Assembly (NCBI RefSeq): GCF_010548375.1
Contig: NZ_JAAGLY010000033.1
Location: 1-64,000, forward strand
Reading direction: 5' to 3'
DNA from: Streptomyces sp. SID13726
GTDB lineage: Bacteria > Actinomycetota > Actinomycetes > Streptomycetales > Streptomycetaceae
Length of the DNA stretch: 64,000 nt
The notes beneath the pieces were generated by a model that made no database searches, was not told the DNA's origin, and worked only from the letters and a program-made list of their open reading frames with translations. Shown here one piece after another: positions 25,835-35,100 of the stretch (position 1 is the stretch's first letter; every line of letters begins with the position of its first letter). The translations under genes and the position numbers were made by a program.

Positions 25835-28800
25835 CGGGGTTCTCCGCGCAGGCGGTCGCCCACCCAGCGGGCGAGGGCGAGGGGGCTGAGGGCGGCGACG
25901 GGCATGCCCGCGGCGACGAGCTGGCGGGCGATCGGCACGGAGTAGCGCGGGGTTCCGGTGTCGTCCAGGGCCGCGCAGCCCATGAGGTGCACCCCGGAGG
26001 CGGCGAGGGACCGTACCTCGCCGAGGAGTCCGGCGAGCGGGTAGCCCTCCTCGAAGTCGCTGACCACCGCCACCAGGGTGCGGCTGGGGACCGTCACCAG
26101 GGAGCGGGCCCGGGCGAGACCGGCCGCGATGTGGGTGCCGCCGCCGACCTGGACCTCCAGGAGCAGCGACAGCGGGTCGCTCACCCGGTCCGTCAGGTCG
26201 ATCACCTCGGTGGAGAAGGCCAGGAAGTGGGTGGAGAGGGTGGGCACCCCGCCGAGCACGGCCGCGGTGAGCGCGGACCAGATGACGGACGCCTCCATCG
26301 AGCCGGACACGTCGACCACGAGGATCAGCCGCCAGTCCGCCTCCCGGCGCGACCTGGTGCTGAACACCGGCCGCTCGGGCACGACGACCATCCGGCCTTC
26401 GTCGAGTCGCCGGGTGTGCGCGAGGTTGGCCCGCAGGGTGCGGGGCAGGTCGAGGCGGCCGCCGGGGCGGTGGGTCGGGCGCGGGGTGGCCAGGCCGGTG
26501 AGGGCCGGGCGCAGCCGGGTGGCCAGCTCCCGGGCCAGCTCGTCGACCAGGCGCCGTACGAGCGGTCGTAGCCGGGCCAGTTGCCGCTCCGGCAGACCTC
26601 CGGCGAGGGAGAGCACGGAGGTGAGCAACTCGACGGAGGGGCGTACGGCGGTGGGGTCCAGCTCGGCGAGCACATCGGTACGGCCGTGCTCGGCGGCCTG
26701 CGCGAGCACCTCCTCGCGGACCTCCGCGCCGAACAGGGCGGTGAGTTCCTCGCCCCATTCCCGGGCGGTCGGGAAGGACGCCTCCTGGCCACCGCCTCCG
26801 CCCTGTCCGAGGTCCACGGAACCCTCGCCCCGGCCGGAGCCGTACAGCTCGTCGAGGGCCTGGGCGTAGCGGCGGGCGGGGGCGGGCAGGCGGTCGGACT
26901 CGCGGCCGAGCAGGAGGCGCCAGCGGTCGGTGGGGGTGAGGTGGGACGCGGGCGCGGACCTCGGCGGTGCCGGAGCCGTGGGAAGCGCCTCGGCCCGCGG
27001 TGCGGTGGTGGGCACCGGAAGCCCGAGTGCCGTCAGTTCCGCCAGGCCCGCCGCGTCTGCCGCGGTCCACAGGGCCAGGAGTTCCGGCGGGGCGGCGAGG
27101 GTCAGGTCCAGGCGGTCGCCGAGGCGGTCGGTGACGGTGTCGAGGAGGCGGCCGCGGGCGGTCGGGGTGAGGGTGTCGAAGCCGCCGCGCAGGGCGGGGA
27201 GGCGGTCCAGGAAGTCCTGGTCGGTGAGGGTCTCAACGCGGTCGAGGAGCGGGTCGAGGGCGGCGGGGGCGGACTCCAGGAGGGGCCCGGTGGCGCCGAG
27301 CAGGCCGGTGAGCAGCTTGGTCAGCCGGCGGCGGCCGTCCGGGTCGGTGGCGGTGTCGATCCAGCCGGCGACCCGGGTGCCCAGGGTGTCGGAGCCGTCG
27401 AGGTCGAGCAGGACCCGGGCGGCGAGGGCCGCGCCCTGGATGACCGGTGAGGCGGTGCGCGCGAGGGTGCCGAGGGCGTCGTCCACGCGCAGACCGAGGC
27501 GGTGTTCGCCGGCCCGGGCGGACAGCGCGATGAGGGCGGCGGCGTCCTCGGGCCGGTCGCTTCCGGCCAGGCCCGGCAGGGCGCGTACGGCGGATTCGAG
27601 CAGGGTGCCGGCGAGTTCGGCCGCTTGCCGGTCGCGGTCGGGTGTGCCGCCGGGCAGGTGTCCCCGGCGCAGTGCGTCCAACAGGTCCAGGGCCGCGAGG
27701 AGTTCGGGGAGGGTGCCGGACCGCGGCAGCAACTCGGCGGCGTCCGCGAGGCGTTCGGCGACCAGGGCGGGCAGGTCGCAGCGGGCGGCGGCGTAGAGGG
27801 CGGCGATGACATGGACGCAGGTGGCGGCGGTCTCGTGGCGGTGGGCCTCGCGCAGGGTTCCCTCGGCGGCCAGCGCGAGGGTGACCCCGCGGACGCCTGC
27901 CAGGTCGAGCCGTACGGGCACCGACGGGGTCCACGCCAGCTTCCACCTCGTGGTGAGCGCGGTGCCGTCACCCGTGCCGGCGACCTCGACGGATTCGCCG
28001 TAGAGCGCGTGGCACACCGCGAGACGCTGCAACAGCACTTCGCGGCGGCGGTCGAGGTCGGAGCGGAGCGGGTCGAGCCGGATCTCGCGCGGCCCGGGGT
28101 CGTCGGGTCCTGGCAGCCGCAGTACGGCGAGTTCGGCCTCGACGGCGGGTCCGAGCCCGGAGCGCGGGGTGCCGGGGGCGACTCTGCCCCACCCGGTGCC
28201 GACCAGCACGCCCTCCATGGCCCGGGCGAGCGCACGCCCACGCCCCAGCGGCTCGCCCTGCCCCAGCACGGTCGTCAGCGCCTCCACCAACTCGCCACGC
28301 CCCGGCGCCGGAAGCCCTCTGAGCCGGGCCAAGTCGCAGGCCAGCCGCAGGGTTTCGGCGGCCTCGCCGGTGCCCGCGGTGTGCCCCGCCGCACGCAGCG
28401 CGCGGCACACCTCGGTGATCCCCCGGGAGGCCGCCTCCCGCACCCGCTCCGGTTCGCCGCCCGCGGTGAACACCGCCTGCTGCCAGCGGGGGTCGCGGAT
28501 ACCGGCGGGGTAGCCCGAGCGGGCGTCGAGGAGGTCGAAGGCGTAGGGGACGAAGGAGGTGACGATGGGCGAGGCCCCCTCGCCGACGCCGACCGTCGCC
28601 GTCCCTTCGACGTCCACCGCCGGGGCCGGGTCGGTCAACGCCGGTGCGTGGAACGCCCCGACCACCGCCGCGACCCGTCGGCCGCCCGCACCGGCCGCCG
28701 CGAGCACGGAGCGCATGTACGCCTCGCGCGTCAGGTCCACGGCCGGTACTCCCCCGGACGCCTCCGCGTCCCGGCGCAGCGCCCAGCCGACACCGAGGGC

Positions 28801-29394
28801 CGCGCGGCGGATCGCGTCCGGGGTGCTGCCCGGGGCGAGCACCTCCACGGTACGGTCCCACAGGTCGTCGCCGTCGCGGCCGGTGCCGGCGGCGGTGAGG
28901 GCGTCGGCGAAGACCGCCCGCGGCTCGCCGCCCCCGGTCGTCTGCTCGACCTCGCCACCGGGCCGTACCGCGTCCCACCCCGGATCGCTCAACGGCAGGT
29001 CGCAGCAGAGGACTTCGGCCCCCCGCGCCCGCGCCCAGCGGACCGCGGCCAGTTCCGGGGAGAAGTCCGCGAAGGGGTAGAAGCCGAGCCGTCCGTCCTC
29101 CCGTGCCCCGGCCAGGGCGACCGGCGCGAGCGTGCCCGGGTCGGCGAGGTGGAGCAGCCACGGCTGGAAGTCGGCCGGCAGCTCCACGCACACCACCTCC
29201 GCGCCGGACGCGTCCAGCAGGGCCGGCACGGCGGCGGCGAGGGCGGGACTGTGATGCCGTACGCCGAGGAGGTAGGGCCGTACGGAATCCGCCAGCCCGG
29301 CGACGGCCGCGCGGGGCTCCTCCGCGTCGGGGACGGCCACCCGCGGCTCCTCCAGTACGGTCGCGGTCTCCCGGGGTTCCTCCACGGCGCTCAA
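25831..29394 (-). CDS. DUF5682-VWA fusion protein (YehM + YehP equivalent)
   Basis: 1187 residues from TTG at 29394, which overlaps the ATPase stop as TTGA and has GGGAG 8 bases upstream; GTG at 29385 is the alternative. The N-terminal and central ~800 residues match DUF5682 (VRPYLLGVRHHSPALAAAVP, VCVELPADFQPWL, the H-P-A pattern in VGAFHAPAL). After a Pro/Ala linker and a helical part comes a C-terminal VWA domain with a complete MIDAS: DVSGS (first Asp about residue 1028), a Thr in VGGGTHIAAGL and Asp in VVSDFEEG. VWA proteins pair with MoxR ATPases as adaptors that deliver targets. E. coli encodes these two parts as separate genes, yehM and yehP; here they are one protein. Confidence 0.88.
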   Translation of the reverse strand: MSAVEEPRETATVLEEPRVAVPDAEEPRAAVAGLADSVRPYLLGVRHHSPALAAAVPALLDASGAEVVCVELPADFQPWLLHLADPGTLAPVALAGAREDGRLGFYPFADFSPELAAVRWARARGAEVLCCDLPLSDPGWDAVRPGGEVEQTTGGGEPRAVFADALTAAGTGRDGDDLWDRTVEVLAPGSTPDAIRRAALGVGWALRRDAEASGGVPAVDLTREAYMRSVLAAAGAGGRRVAAVVGAFHAPALTDPAPAVDVEGTATVGVGEGASPIVTSFVPYAFDLLDARSGYPAGIRDPRWQQAVFTAGGEPERVREAASRGITEVCRALRAAGHTAGTGEAAETLRLACDLARLRGLPAPGRGELVEALTTVLGQGEPLGRGRALARAMEGVLVGTGWGRVAPGTPRSGLGPAVEAELAVLRLPGPDDPGPREIRLDPLRSDLDRRREVLLQRLAVCHALYGESVEVAGTGDGTALTTRWKLAWTPSVPVRLDLAGVRGVTLALAAEGTLREAHRHETAATCVHVIAALYAAARCDLPALVAERLADAAELLPRSGTLPELLAALDLLDALRRGHLPGGTPDRDRQAAELAGTLLESAVRALPGLAGSDRPEDAAALIALSARAGEHRLGLRVDDALGTLARTASPVIQGAALAARVLLDLDGSDTLGTRVAGWIDTATDPDGRRRLTKLLTGLLGATGPLLESAPAALDPLLDRVETLTDQDFLDRLPALRGGFDTLTPTARGRLLDTVTDRLGDRLDLTLAAPPELLALWTAADAAGLAELTALGLPVPTTAPRAEALPTAPAPPRSAPASHLTPTDRWRLLLGRESDRLPAPARRYAQALDELYGSGRGEGSVDLGQGGGGGQEASFPTAREWGEELTALFGAEVREEVLAQAAEHGRTDVLAELDPTAVRPSVELLTSVLSLAGGLPERQLARLRPLVRRLVDELARELATRLRPALTGLATPRPTHRPGGRLDLPRTLRANLAHTRRLDEGRMVVVPERPVFSTRSRREADWRLILVVDVSGSMEASVIWSALTAAVLGGVPTLSTHFLAFSTEVIDLTDRVSDPLSLLLEVQVGGGTHIAAGLARARSLVTVPSRTLVAVVSDFEEGYPLAGLLGEVRSLAASGVHLMGCAALDDTGTPRYSVPIARQLVAAGMPVAALSPLALARWVGDRLRGEPR

Positions 29395-30530
29395 CGCAGG
29401 TTCTCCCGCAGGTCCCACAGGCGGCGCCACATCGCTGAGCCGTCCTCGGCGCGGCGGCGGACCGGGCCGTCCCAGTAGCCGAGGAGGCGGGCGTGGTCGG
29501 TGGGGTCGTCCTTGCGGACCACGCCGAGGAGGTGGGCGGGGACGAGGTCGAGGGTGTCCCCGGCGGGGAGGTACGCCGTGGCCACGCCGAGGGAGGTGGC
29601 GACCTGGACGGCCTCGGCGGTGGACATCACCGTGCCGGGGCGCTCCACGTCCCAGCCCTCGGCGGAGCGGCCGGTGCGCAGGTCGCGGAAGACGGTGACG
29701 AGGACGTCGAGGACGGCGTCGTCCACCCCGAAGGCCGCGCCCGCGCGCTGCACGGCGGCCACCGCCTGGCCCCGGACCAGCGCGGCCTCGGCGTCGGCGT
29801 CGGCGATCGGCTGCACGGTCTCGAAGTTGAAGCGGCGCTTGAGCGCGGCGGACATCTCGGAGACGCCCCGGTCACGGAGGTTGGCGGTGGCGATGACGGT
29901 GAAGCCGGGGGCCGCCGCGACCTGGGCGTCCTCGGTGCCGGACAGTTCGGGGACGCTGACGCGCCGGTCGGACAGGATCGACACCAGGGCGTCCTGCACC
30001 TCGGGCAGACAGCGGGTGATCTCCTCGACGCGGGCGACCCGGCCGCTGCGCATGGCGCTGAGCACGGGCGAGTCGACGAGGGCCTGGCGGGTCGGGCCCT
30101 GGGCGAGGAGGAGGGCGTAGTTCCAGCCGTAGCGGAAGGCGTCCTCGGTGGTGCCCGCGGTGCCCTGCACGGTGAGCGCGCTGGTGCCGCAGACGGCGGC
30201 GGACAGCAGCTCGGACAGCATGGACTTGGCGGTGCCGGGCTCGCCGACGAGCAGCAGTCCGCGCTCCCCCGCGAGGGTGACCACACAGCGCTCCACGAGG
30301 GCGCGTTCGCCGACGAACTTCGGTGCCACGACGAGCCGTTGGCCCGCCGCCTCCAGTGTCCTGCCGTCGCTGCCGCAGATGAAGGTGACCACGGCACGCG
30401 GGGTCAGTGCCCAGCCGGGCGGGCGCGGGCCCTCGTCGTGTGCGGCGAGGAAGGCGAGTTCGGTGGCGTGGCGCTCCTCGGCGGGCAGGACCTGCCGGGC
30501 CGGGGCGGTCGTCGCCGTCGTGGTGCTCAT
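29391..30530 (-). CDS. MoxR-type AAA+ ATPase (YehL-like)
   Basis: 379 residues from ATG at 30530, with AAGGA upstream and an ATGA overlap with the preceding stop. The Walker A motif is LLVGEPGTAKS (about residues 105-115), sensor 1 is TVIATANLRDRG, followed by the arginine-rich SAALKRRFNFETV segment typical of MoxR. The Walker B region reads VARVEEITRCLPEVQDAL: the usual Asp-Glu pair appears as Glu-Glu, an unusual change that could slow ATP hydrolysis. MoxR ATPases remodel protein complexes together with VWA partners; the partner is the next gene. Cytoplasmic, hexameric by family. Confidence 0.88.
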   Translation of the reverse strand: MSTTTATTAPARQVLPAEERHATELAFLAAHDEGPRPPGWALTPRAVVTFICGSDGRTLEAAGQRLVVAPKFVGERALVERCVVTLAGERGLLLVGEPGTAKSMLSELLSAAVCGTSALTVQGTAGTTEDAFRYGWNYALLLAQGPTRQALVDSPVLSAMRSGRVARVEEITRCLPEVQDALVSILSDRRVSVPELSGTEDAQVAAAPGFTVIATANLRDRGVSEMSAALKRRFNFETVQPIADADAEAALVRGQAVAAVQRAGAAFGVDDAVLDVLVTVFRDLRTGRSAEGWDVERPGTVMSTAEAVQVATSLGVATAYLPAGDTLDLVPAHLLGVVRKDDPTDHARLLGYWDGPVRRRAEDGSAMWRRLWDLRENLR

Positions 30531-32098
30531 GGACGTCCTTGGTGGTTCGGTGCGGATGGGGCGGGGCCCTGACGGGTGTCGAGCAGACCGCGGCCGCTGC
30601 GCTGGGCCGCGTGCCAGTCGGCCCACCGGTCCCCCGCCACGGCGGCCAGCAGGTGGAAGACCTCGCCGACCCGGTCGACCGCGACGGCCAGGGCGCACAG
30701 GCCGTCGACGAGACCGGTGGCCGGGGTGTCGGCCGCCGTCGCGTGCAGGGCCCGGACCAGCGCGACGGTCCCGGCGTCACGGTCCACGGCGGTGAGGTCA
30801 CCGGCGAGCGGTGTGTCGGCCGACTGTGCGGTGTCGAGGAGCGGGCGCAGGTCGGGCAGTTGGTCGAGGAGCGGCCGGAGTCGGGCGGGGTCGGTGCGGG
30901 TGAGGGTGTGCAGCAGGGCCCATCGGTCGATGGAGGTGCGGCCCCGGCTCGGCAGGGTCGCGGTGGTGACCGGCGGCTCCGCGCCCAGCATCACCGCGGC
31001 GAGGATCTGGTTGACCGGGCTGCGGCGCGCTTCCGGGAGGCTCTGCTCGAAGTCGCGGAGTTCCCGCCAACGGCCGGACAGGATCAGGGCGGTGGGCAGG
31101 ACCGGCGTCTCGGCCGCCGCCTCGGCGACCTCGACGATCCGTGCGCGGGCGGCCGGGTCCGGCTCGGGCCGCAGGAGTTCGTCGCGGATCAGTCCCACGA
31201 TGTACGGCCCGAAGCCTCCGTACCGGTGTCCGCGAAGGCCCCCGTGCTCCTCGGGGGACCGCAGCCGCCGGCCGGCCTCCGCCAGGTCCGGGGCGTCGAG
31301 CCGGTCGCAGGCCCGCTCGGCCTCCGCCTGCCGTACCCGGAGGCGGAGCCAGGACGTGGTCAGGTCGAGGAAGTCGGCCGGGGCCGGGTCGTCGAACCCG
31401 GCCGTCGGGGCGGGGAACCAGGGCAGGCCGGCGAGCGGCAGCCAGGTCGCGGTCTCGGCGAACTCCCGCAGTGCGTAGGCGTCGTACAGCCCGTCGTAGC
31501 GGTCGTCGGCGGGCTCCTTGAGCTGTCCGTCGTAGCCGAAGCTGTCCAGCCAGACCGTGCCCGCCCAGGGGCCGTTGAGGACGAGCCGGGCCAGCATGTG
31601 GCTGCGGGTGGCGCCCAGGATCAGCGTGCCGTCGTCGGGGTCGGCGCCGGCCGGGAGGTCGTAGAAGGCCTCCCTCGGGTCGTCGAACTGGGCGTAGAAC
31701 TCGCCCGGTCCGGCGTCGAAGAAGTCGGTGCCCTCCGCTTCCTCCCACTCGGTGATCTCGTCGGGCCGTCCGGCCCAGGACTCGTGCAGCGGGAACGGCT
31801 CGCGGTAGCCGGGCTCGTCCTTCTCCCCGAAGGGCTGCGCGCCGTACCGCATCAGCAAGGCCCCGGGGTCGCCGAACTCCAGCAGATAGCGGCGGTAGTT
31901 CTCCGGCAGCCGCAGCCCGTTGCGGGCCTCGAACGCGGCCACCTCGGTCTCGGGGATCGGCACGAACGCCCGGCGCCAGACCTGGCCGTCGCCCGGCCGC
32001 AACGCGTCCCACCGGGTGAGCAGTTCGCGGATACGGGCCAGCCGCCGGTCGATCTGTCCGGCGTCCAGCGGCCGTCGGGACACGGTCGGCTCAGCCAT
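30527..32098 (-). CDS. SMI1/KNR4-domain protein in the MoxR-VWA operon
   Basis: 523 residues from ATG at 32098, with AGGAG 7 bases upstream. The N-terminal SMI1/KNR4 (SUKH-1) domain (about 35-200) has the classic opening VPIPETEVAAFEARNGLRLP followed by ENYRRYLLEFG and later GTLILGATRSHMLARLVLNG. The C-terminal ~300 residues are helical and repeat-like (RTDPARLRPLLDQLPDLRPL), perhaps a scaffold. The stop codon overlaps the ATPase start, so the two are coupled. Three SUKH-like proteins in one operon suggest that this superfamily provides adaptor or self-protection functions for the system. Confidence 0.8.
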   Translation of the reverse strand: MAEPTVSRRPLDAGQIDRRLARIRELLTRWDALRPGDGQVWRRAFVPIPETEVAAFEARNGLRLPENYRRYLLEFGDPGALLMRYGAQPFGEKDEPGYREPFPLHESWAGRPDEITEWEEAEGTDFFDAGPGEFYAQFDDPREAFYDLPAGADPDDGTLILGATRSHMLARLVLNGPWAGTVWLDSFGYDGQLKEPADDRYDGLYDAYALREFAETATWLPLAGLPWFPAPTAGFDDPAPADFLDLTTSWLRLRVRQAEAERACDRLDAPDLAEAGRRLRSPEEHGGLRGHRYGGFGPYIVGLIRDELLRPEPDPAARARIVEVAEAAAETPVLPTALILSGRWRELRDFEQSLPEARRSPVNQILAAVMLGAEPPVTTATLPSRGRTSIDRWALLHTLTRTDPARLRPLLDQLPDLRPLLDTAQSADTPLAGDLTAVDRDAGTVALVRALHATAADTPATGLVDGLCALAVAVDRVGEVFHLLAAVAGDRWADWHAAQRSGRGLLDTRQGPAPSAPNHQGRP

Positions 32099-32128
32099 CG
32101 TGGAACTCCTCGCTGTCGGTGCTGTGCT

Positions 32129-35100
32129 TCATCGGCGACGGCCTCTCTTGACCTTGAGCTCCTCGAAGCGCGGCACATCGCCCTCGCGCACCCGCTGCCA
32201 GGCCCTGCGGTACAGGTCGGGGGCGGGTTCGGTGGGCACGACCACGCTCAGCGGGATGTGCTCGCCGCTGATCAGGTCGCCGTACAGCGGCAGCTTCCAC
32301 TGCTCCAGGGGAAGGCGCGGGAACGTGAGGGTCTCCCAGCCGCCCGGCAGGAACAGGGAGCGGGCGGCGCGGGTGCGGCTGGCCTCCACCACCAGGTCGG
32401 TGGCGGCGAGTTCGGCGCGGGCGGCCTTGAGGCGGGCGGGCTTCCAGCCGGTCCAGCGGGCCGTGTTGCGGTCGGTGGGGTCGGGCATCGCGAGGAGCAT
32501 CAGGTAGAGGGCGGCGGCGTCCTCGCCGATGCCGTACTCCTTGGCCACCTCGGTCACCAGCTCCGGTGCCGAGCGGGAGGGGTCCTGCCGGTACCAGGTG
32601 CCGTCCTTGTCGCGTGCGCCGCGGAGCGGGTCGCCCGGGTCGGCGAGGAGGGCCTCGAAGCGGGCGGCGCGGGCGAGACGCAGGGCGGGCTCGACCGGGA
32701 AGGGGGCGCCGCTCTCGTCGAGGCGCAGGGCGGGCAGATAGGGGTCGTGGCCGTCGGCGTCGAGGAGGGCGACCTTCAGTCCCGGGGCCGGCCTGTCGTC
32801 GTAGGTGGCCATGACGACCGCGCCGTACCGCTCGAAGCCGTCACCGACCTCGGTGGGCCGGCCTGCCGCCTTGCGGAAGTCGGGCAGGTAGACGTACCGG
32901 TTGAGGTCGAGCATCAGGCCGGGGTGGGCCAGCCGGTCCCGTACGGCGCCGAGGGCGGCGGGCAGTGCGGTGCGGATCGGGTCGCCGACGGGCAGCCGGT
33001 GGGCGAGCCAGGCGATCAGGGTGATCGAGTCGATCAGCGTGGCCGTGGTGAATCCGACGGCGTCCTCGTCGACCTGGCCGACCCGGTCGTCGGTGACCGT
33101 CCACTCCAGGTCCTGGCTGAGGGAGGGCTCGGAGGCGGGGTCGAGCAGCGCGGACAGGGTCGAGTGCTCGGCCCGCAGGGCTCGCCGTGCCTCGCCGAGC
33201 AGTGCCTCGGGCAGCATCCTGCGCTTGCCGACCTCGCTGTTCCAGACCTCCGCGGCGGCGGCCGTGTCGGGGCCGTCCGTCCACAGCCGGGCCGGGTCGC
33301 GGGGCAGCAGTGCGGCGACGACGGCTCTGAGGACGGTGGTGTCGGTCCTGCGCAACTCGTCCTTGGCCAGGGCCGCGTCCGTCACCTTCACCCCGAGCAC
33401 GGCCCGTGCCTCCGGGGTGAGGAACGACTGGTCGGCGCTGTCGACCTGCGGCACGCCCGCCACGATCAGCCGGGCCATGGTCGAGGTGACGCCGGTGAGC
33501 AGGGCGAACTCCTCGGCCGCCGCCGGGAGCCACGGGGCCGGTCCGCGCCGGTCCGCCTCGCTGAGGAACGCCGTGAGCCAGTCGGCCTCGCGGTCCTCGC
33601 CGACCGGGTCGACGGATTCGACCGTGTAGGGGGCGGGGGCCTCGAAGCGGCCGGACGGGTCGTGGAACAGCGCCTCGAAGTCGGCGCCCTCCTTCTCGTC
33701 GCGCGAGGTGCAGGCGGTGACCGCGAGGAAGGCGCCGCCGTCCAGCGGCAGCACGCCCTTCAGGTGCCCCTCCCGCCACTCGCCGGCCGGGGTACGCAGA
33801 TGGCTCGCGTCGACATGGAGGGAGACCCGGCGCCAGCGCGCGGGCCCGGCCGCCGAACCGAGCCCGAGCGTGTCGAACTCCCGCAACAGCGCCACCAGGG
33901 TCTCCCGGTGCTCCGGCGAGGTGGTCGGCGACGCGACCCGGAACGCCATGGAGGTGAGGAGGTCGGGCAGGGGTGCCGAGTCCAGGTAGCCGCCGGGGAG
34001 TTCGGGGCCGTCCAGGTGGAGACGGGGGGTGGGTGTGGGGTGTACGGCTGCGCTCGGGGCGGATGTGGGGTGTACGGCTGTGCCCGGGGCGGGTGTGGAG
34101 CCGTCGTCCCCACCGAGCCCCTCCCCCGAGCCGCCCTCCTCGTCCACAACCCCCGCAGCCGCCTCCCCCGCCCGGACCGCCCGCCGCAGCACCCGCAGGC
34201 GCCGGAAGACGTTGTCCCGGTCGGCCCCGTAGTGGTACCAGCCGCCGCGGGACCCGTCGAGGCCGCTGAGCGCCTCGCGCAGCAGGCGGTCGGAAGGGCC
34301 GGCCGGGCCCTCGTCCTCCTGGGTGCCGCCGAGTTCCGCGGTCAGGCGGGTGGCCGCCGCGTCGAGGACCTTCTGCTGTTCGACGGCGTACTTCACCACG
34401 CCCGCGATGCCCGCCAGCAGCGCCTCGTCGGTGACCTGGTGCAGCAACTCCACGACGCCACCGGTGAGTTCGGCGTGGATCAGGGCGCGGGCGGTGTCGT
34501 CGTCGACGGCCCGCAGCGCGGCGGAGCCCTGCGGGTCCCGGGGCCGCAGGCAGTGCCAGTAGCGCAGCGGCGGCAGCAGCGGGGTGCCCGCGGCGAAGTC
34601 GCCCGGGGCGCGGTCGACCTTCGCGGTGGCCGTGACGACCCCGTCCGCGTCGACGAGTTCGATGCTCCAGCCGGACCGGACGACGGCCACGGGCCGGTCG
34701 GCGCCCGGGAAGAGCACCGCGGCGTACGGCATCCCCGTCCGCTCGTGGACGGTGACCCGGCGCCCGGCCAGGTCCTCCCCGTGCCAGTGGCCGTCCGGCG
34801 TGCGCACCGCGCGCCAGCCGAGCAGCCCGTCCACCGGCACCCCGGCGGGCGTGACCTCCTCGGAGGGGTACGGCGCGAGCGAGCCCGGCGCGTAGGTGCC
34901 CTCGCCGTAGGCGTCGGCGAGGAAGGCGGGCGCGGTGTTGCGGCCGAGTCGCCCGGTGGCCGGGTCGTACTCGAACCAGCCGTCCCCTCCTCCCCAGATC
35001 CAGTAGGAGGTACCGTCGCCGAGCAGGTTCGCCTCCGCGGGCACGGTGGTGTCGCCGCGGTGCAGGACACCGGCGCCGCTGACCCGCCCGCCGCCCGGCA

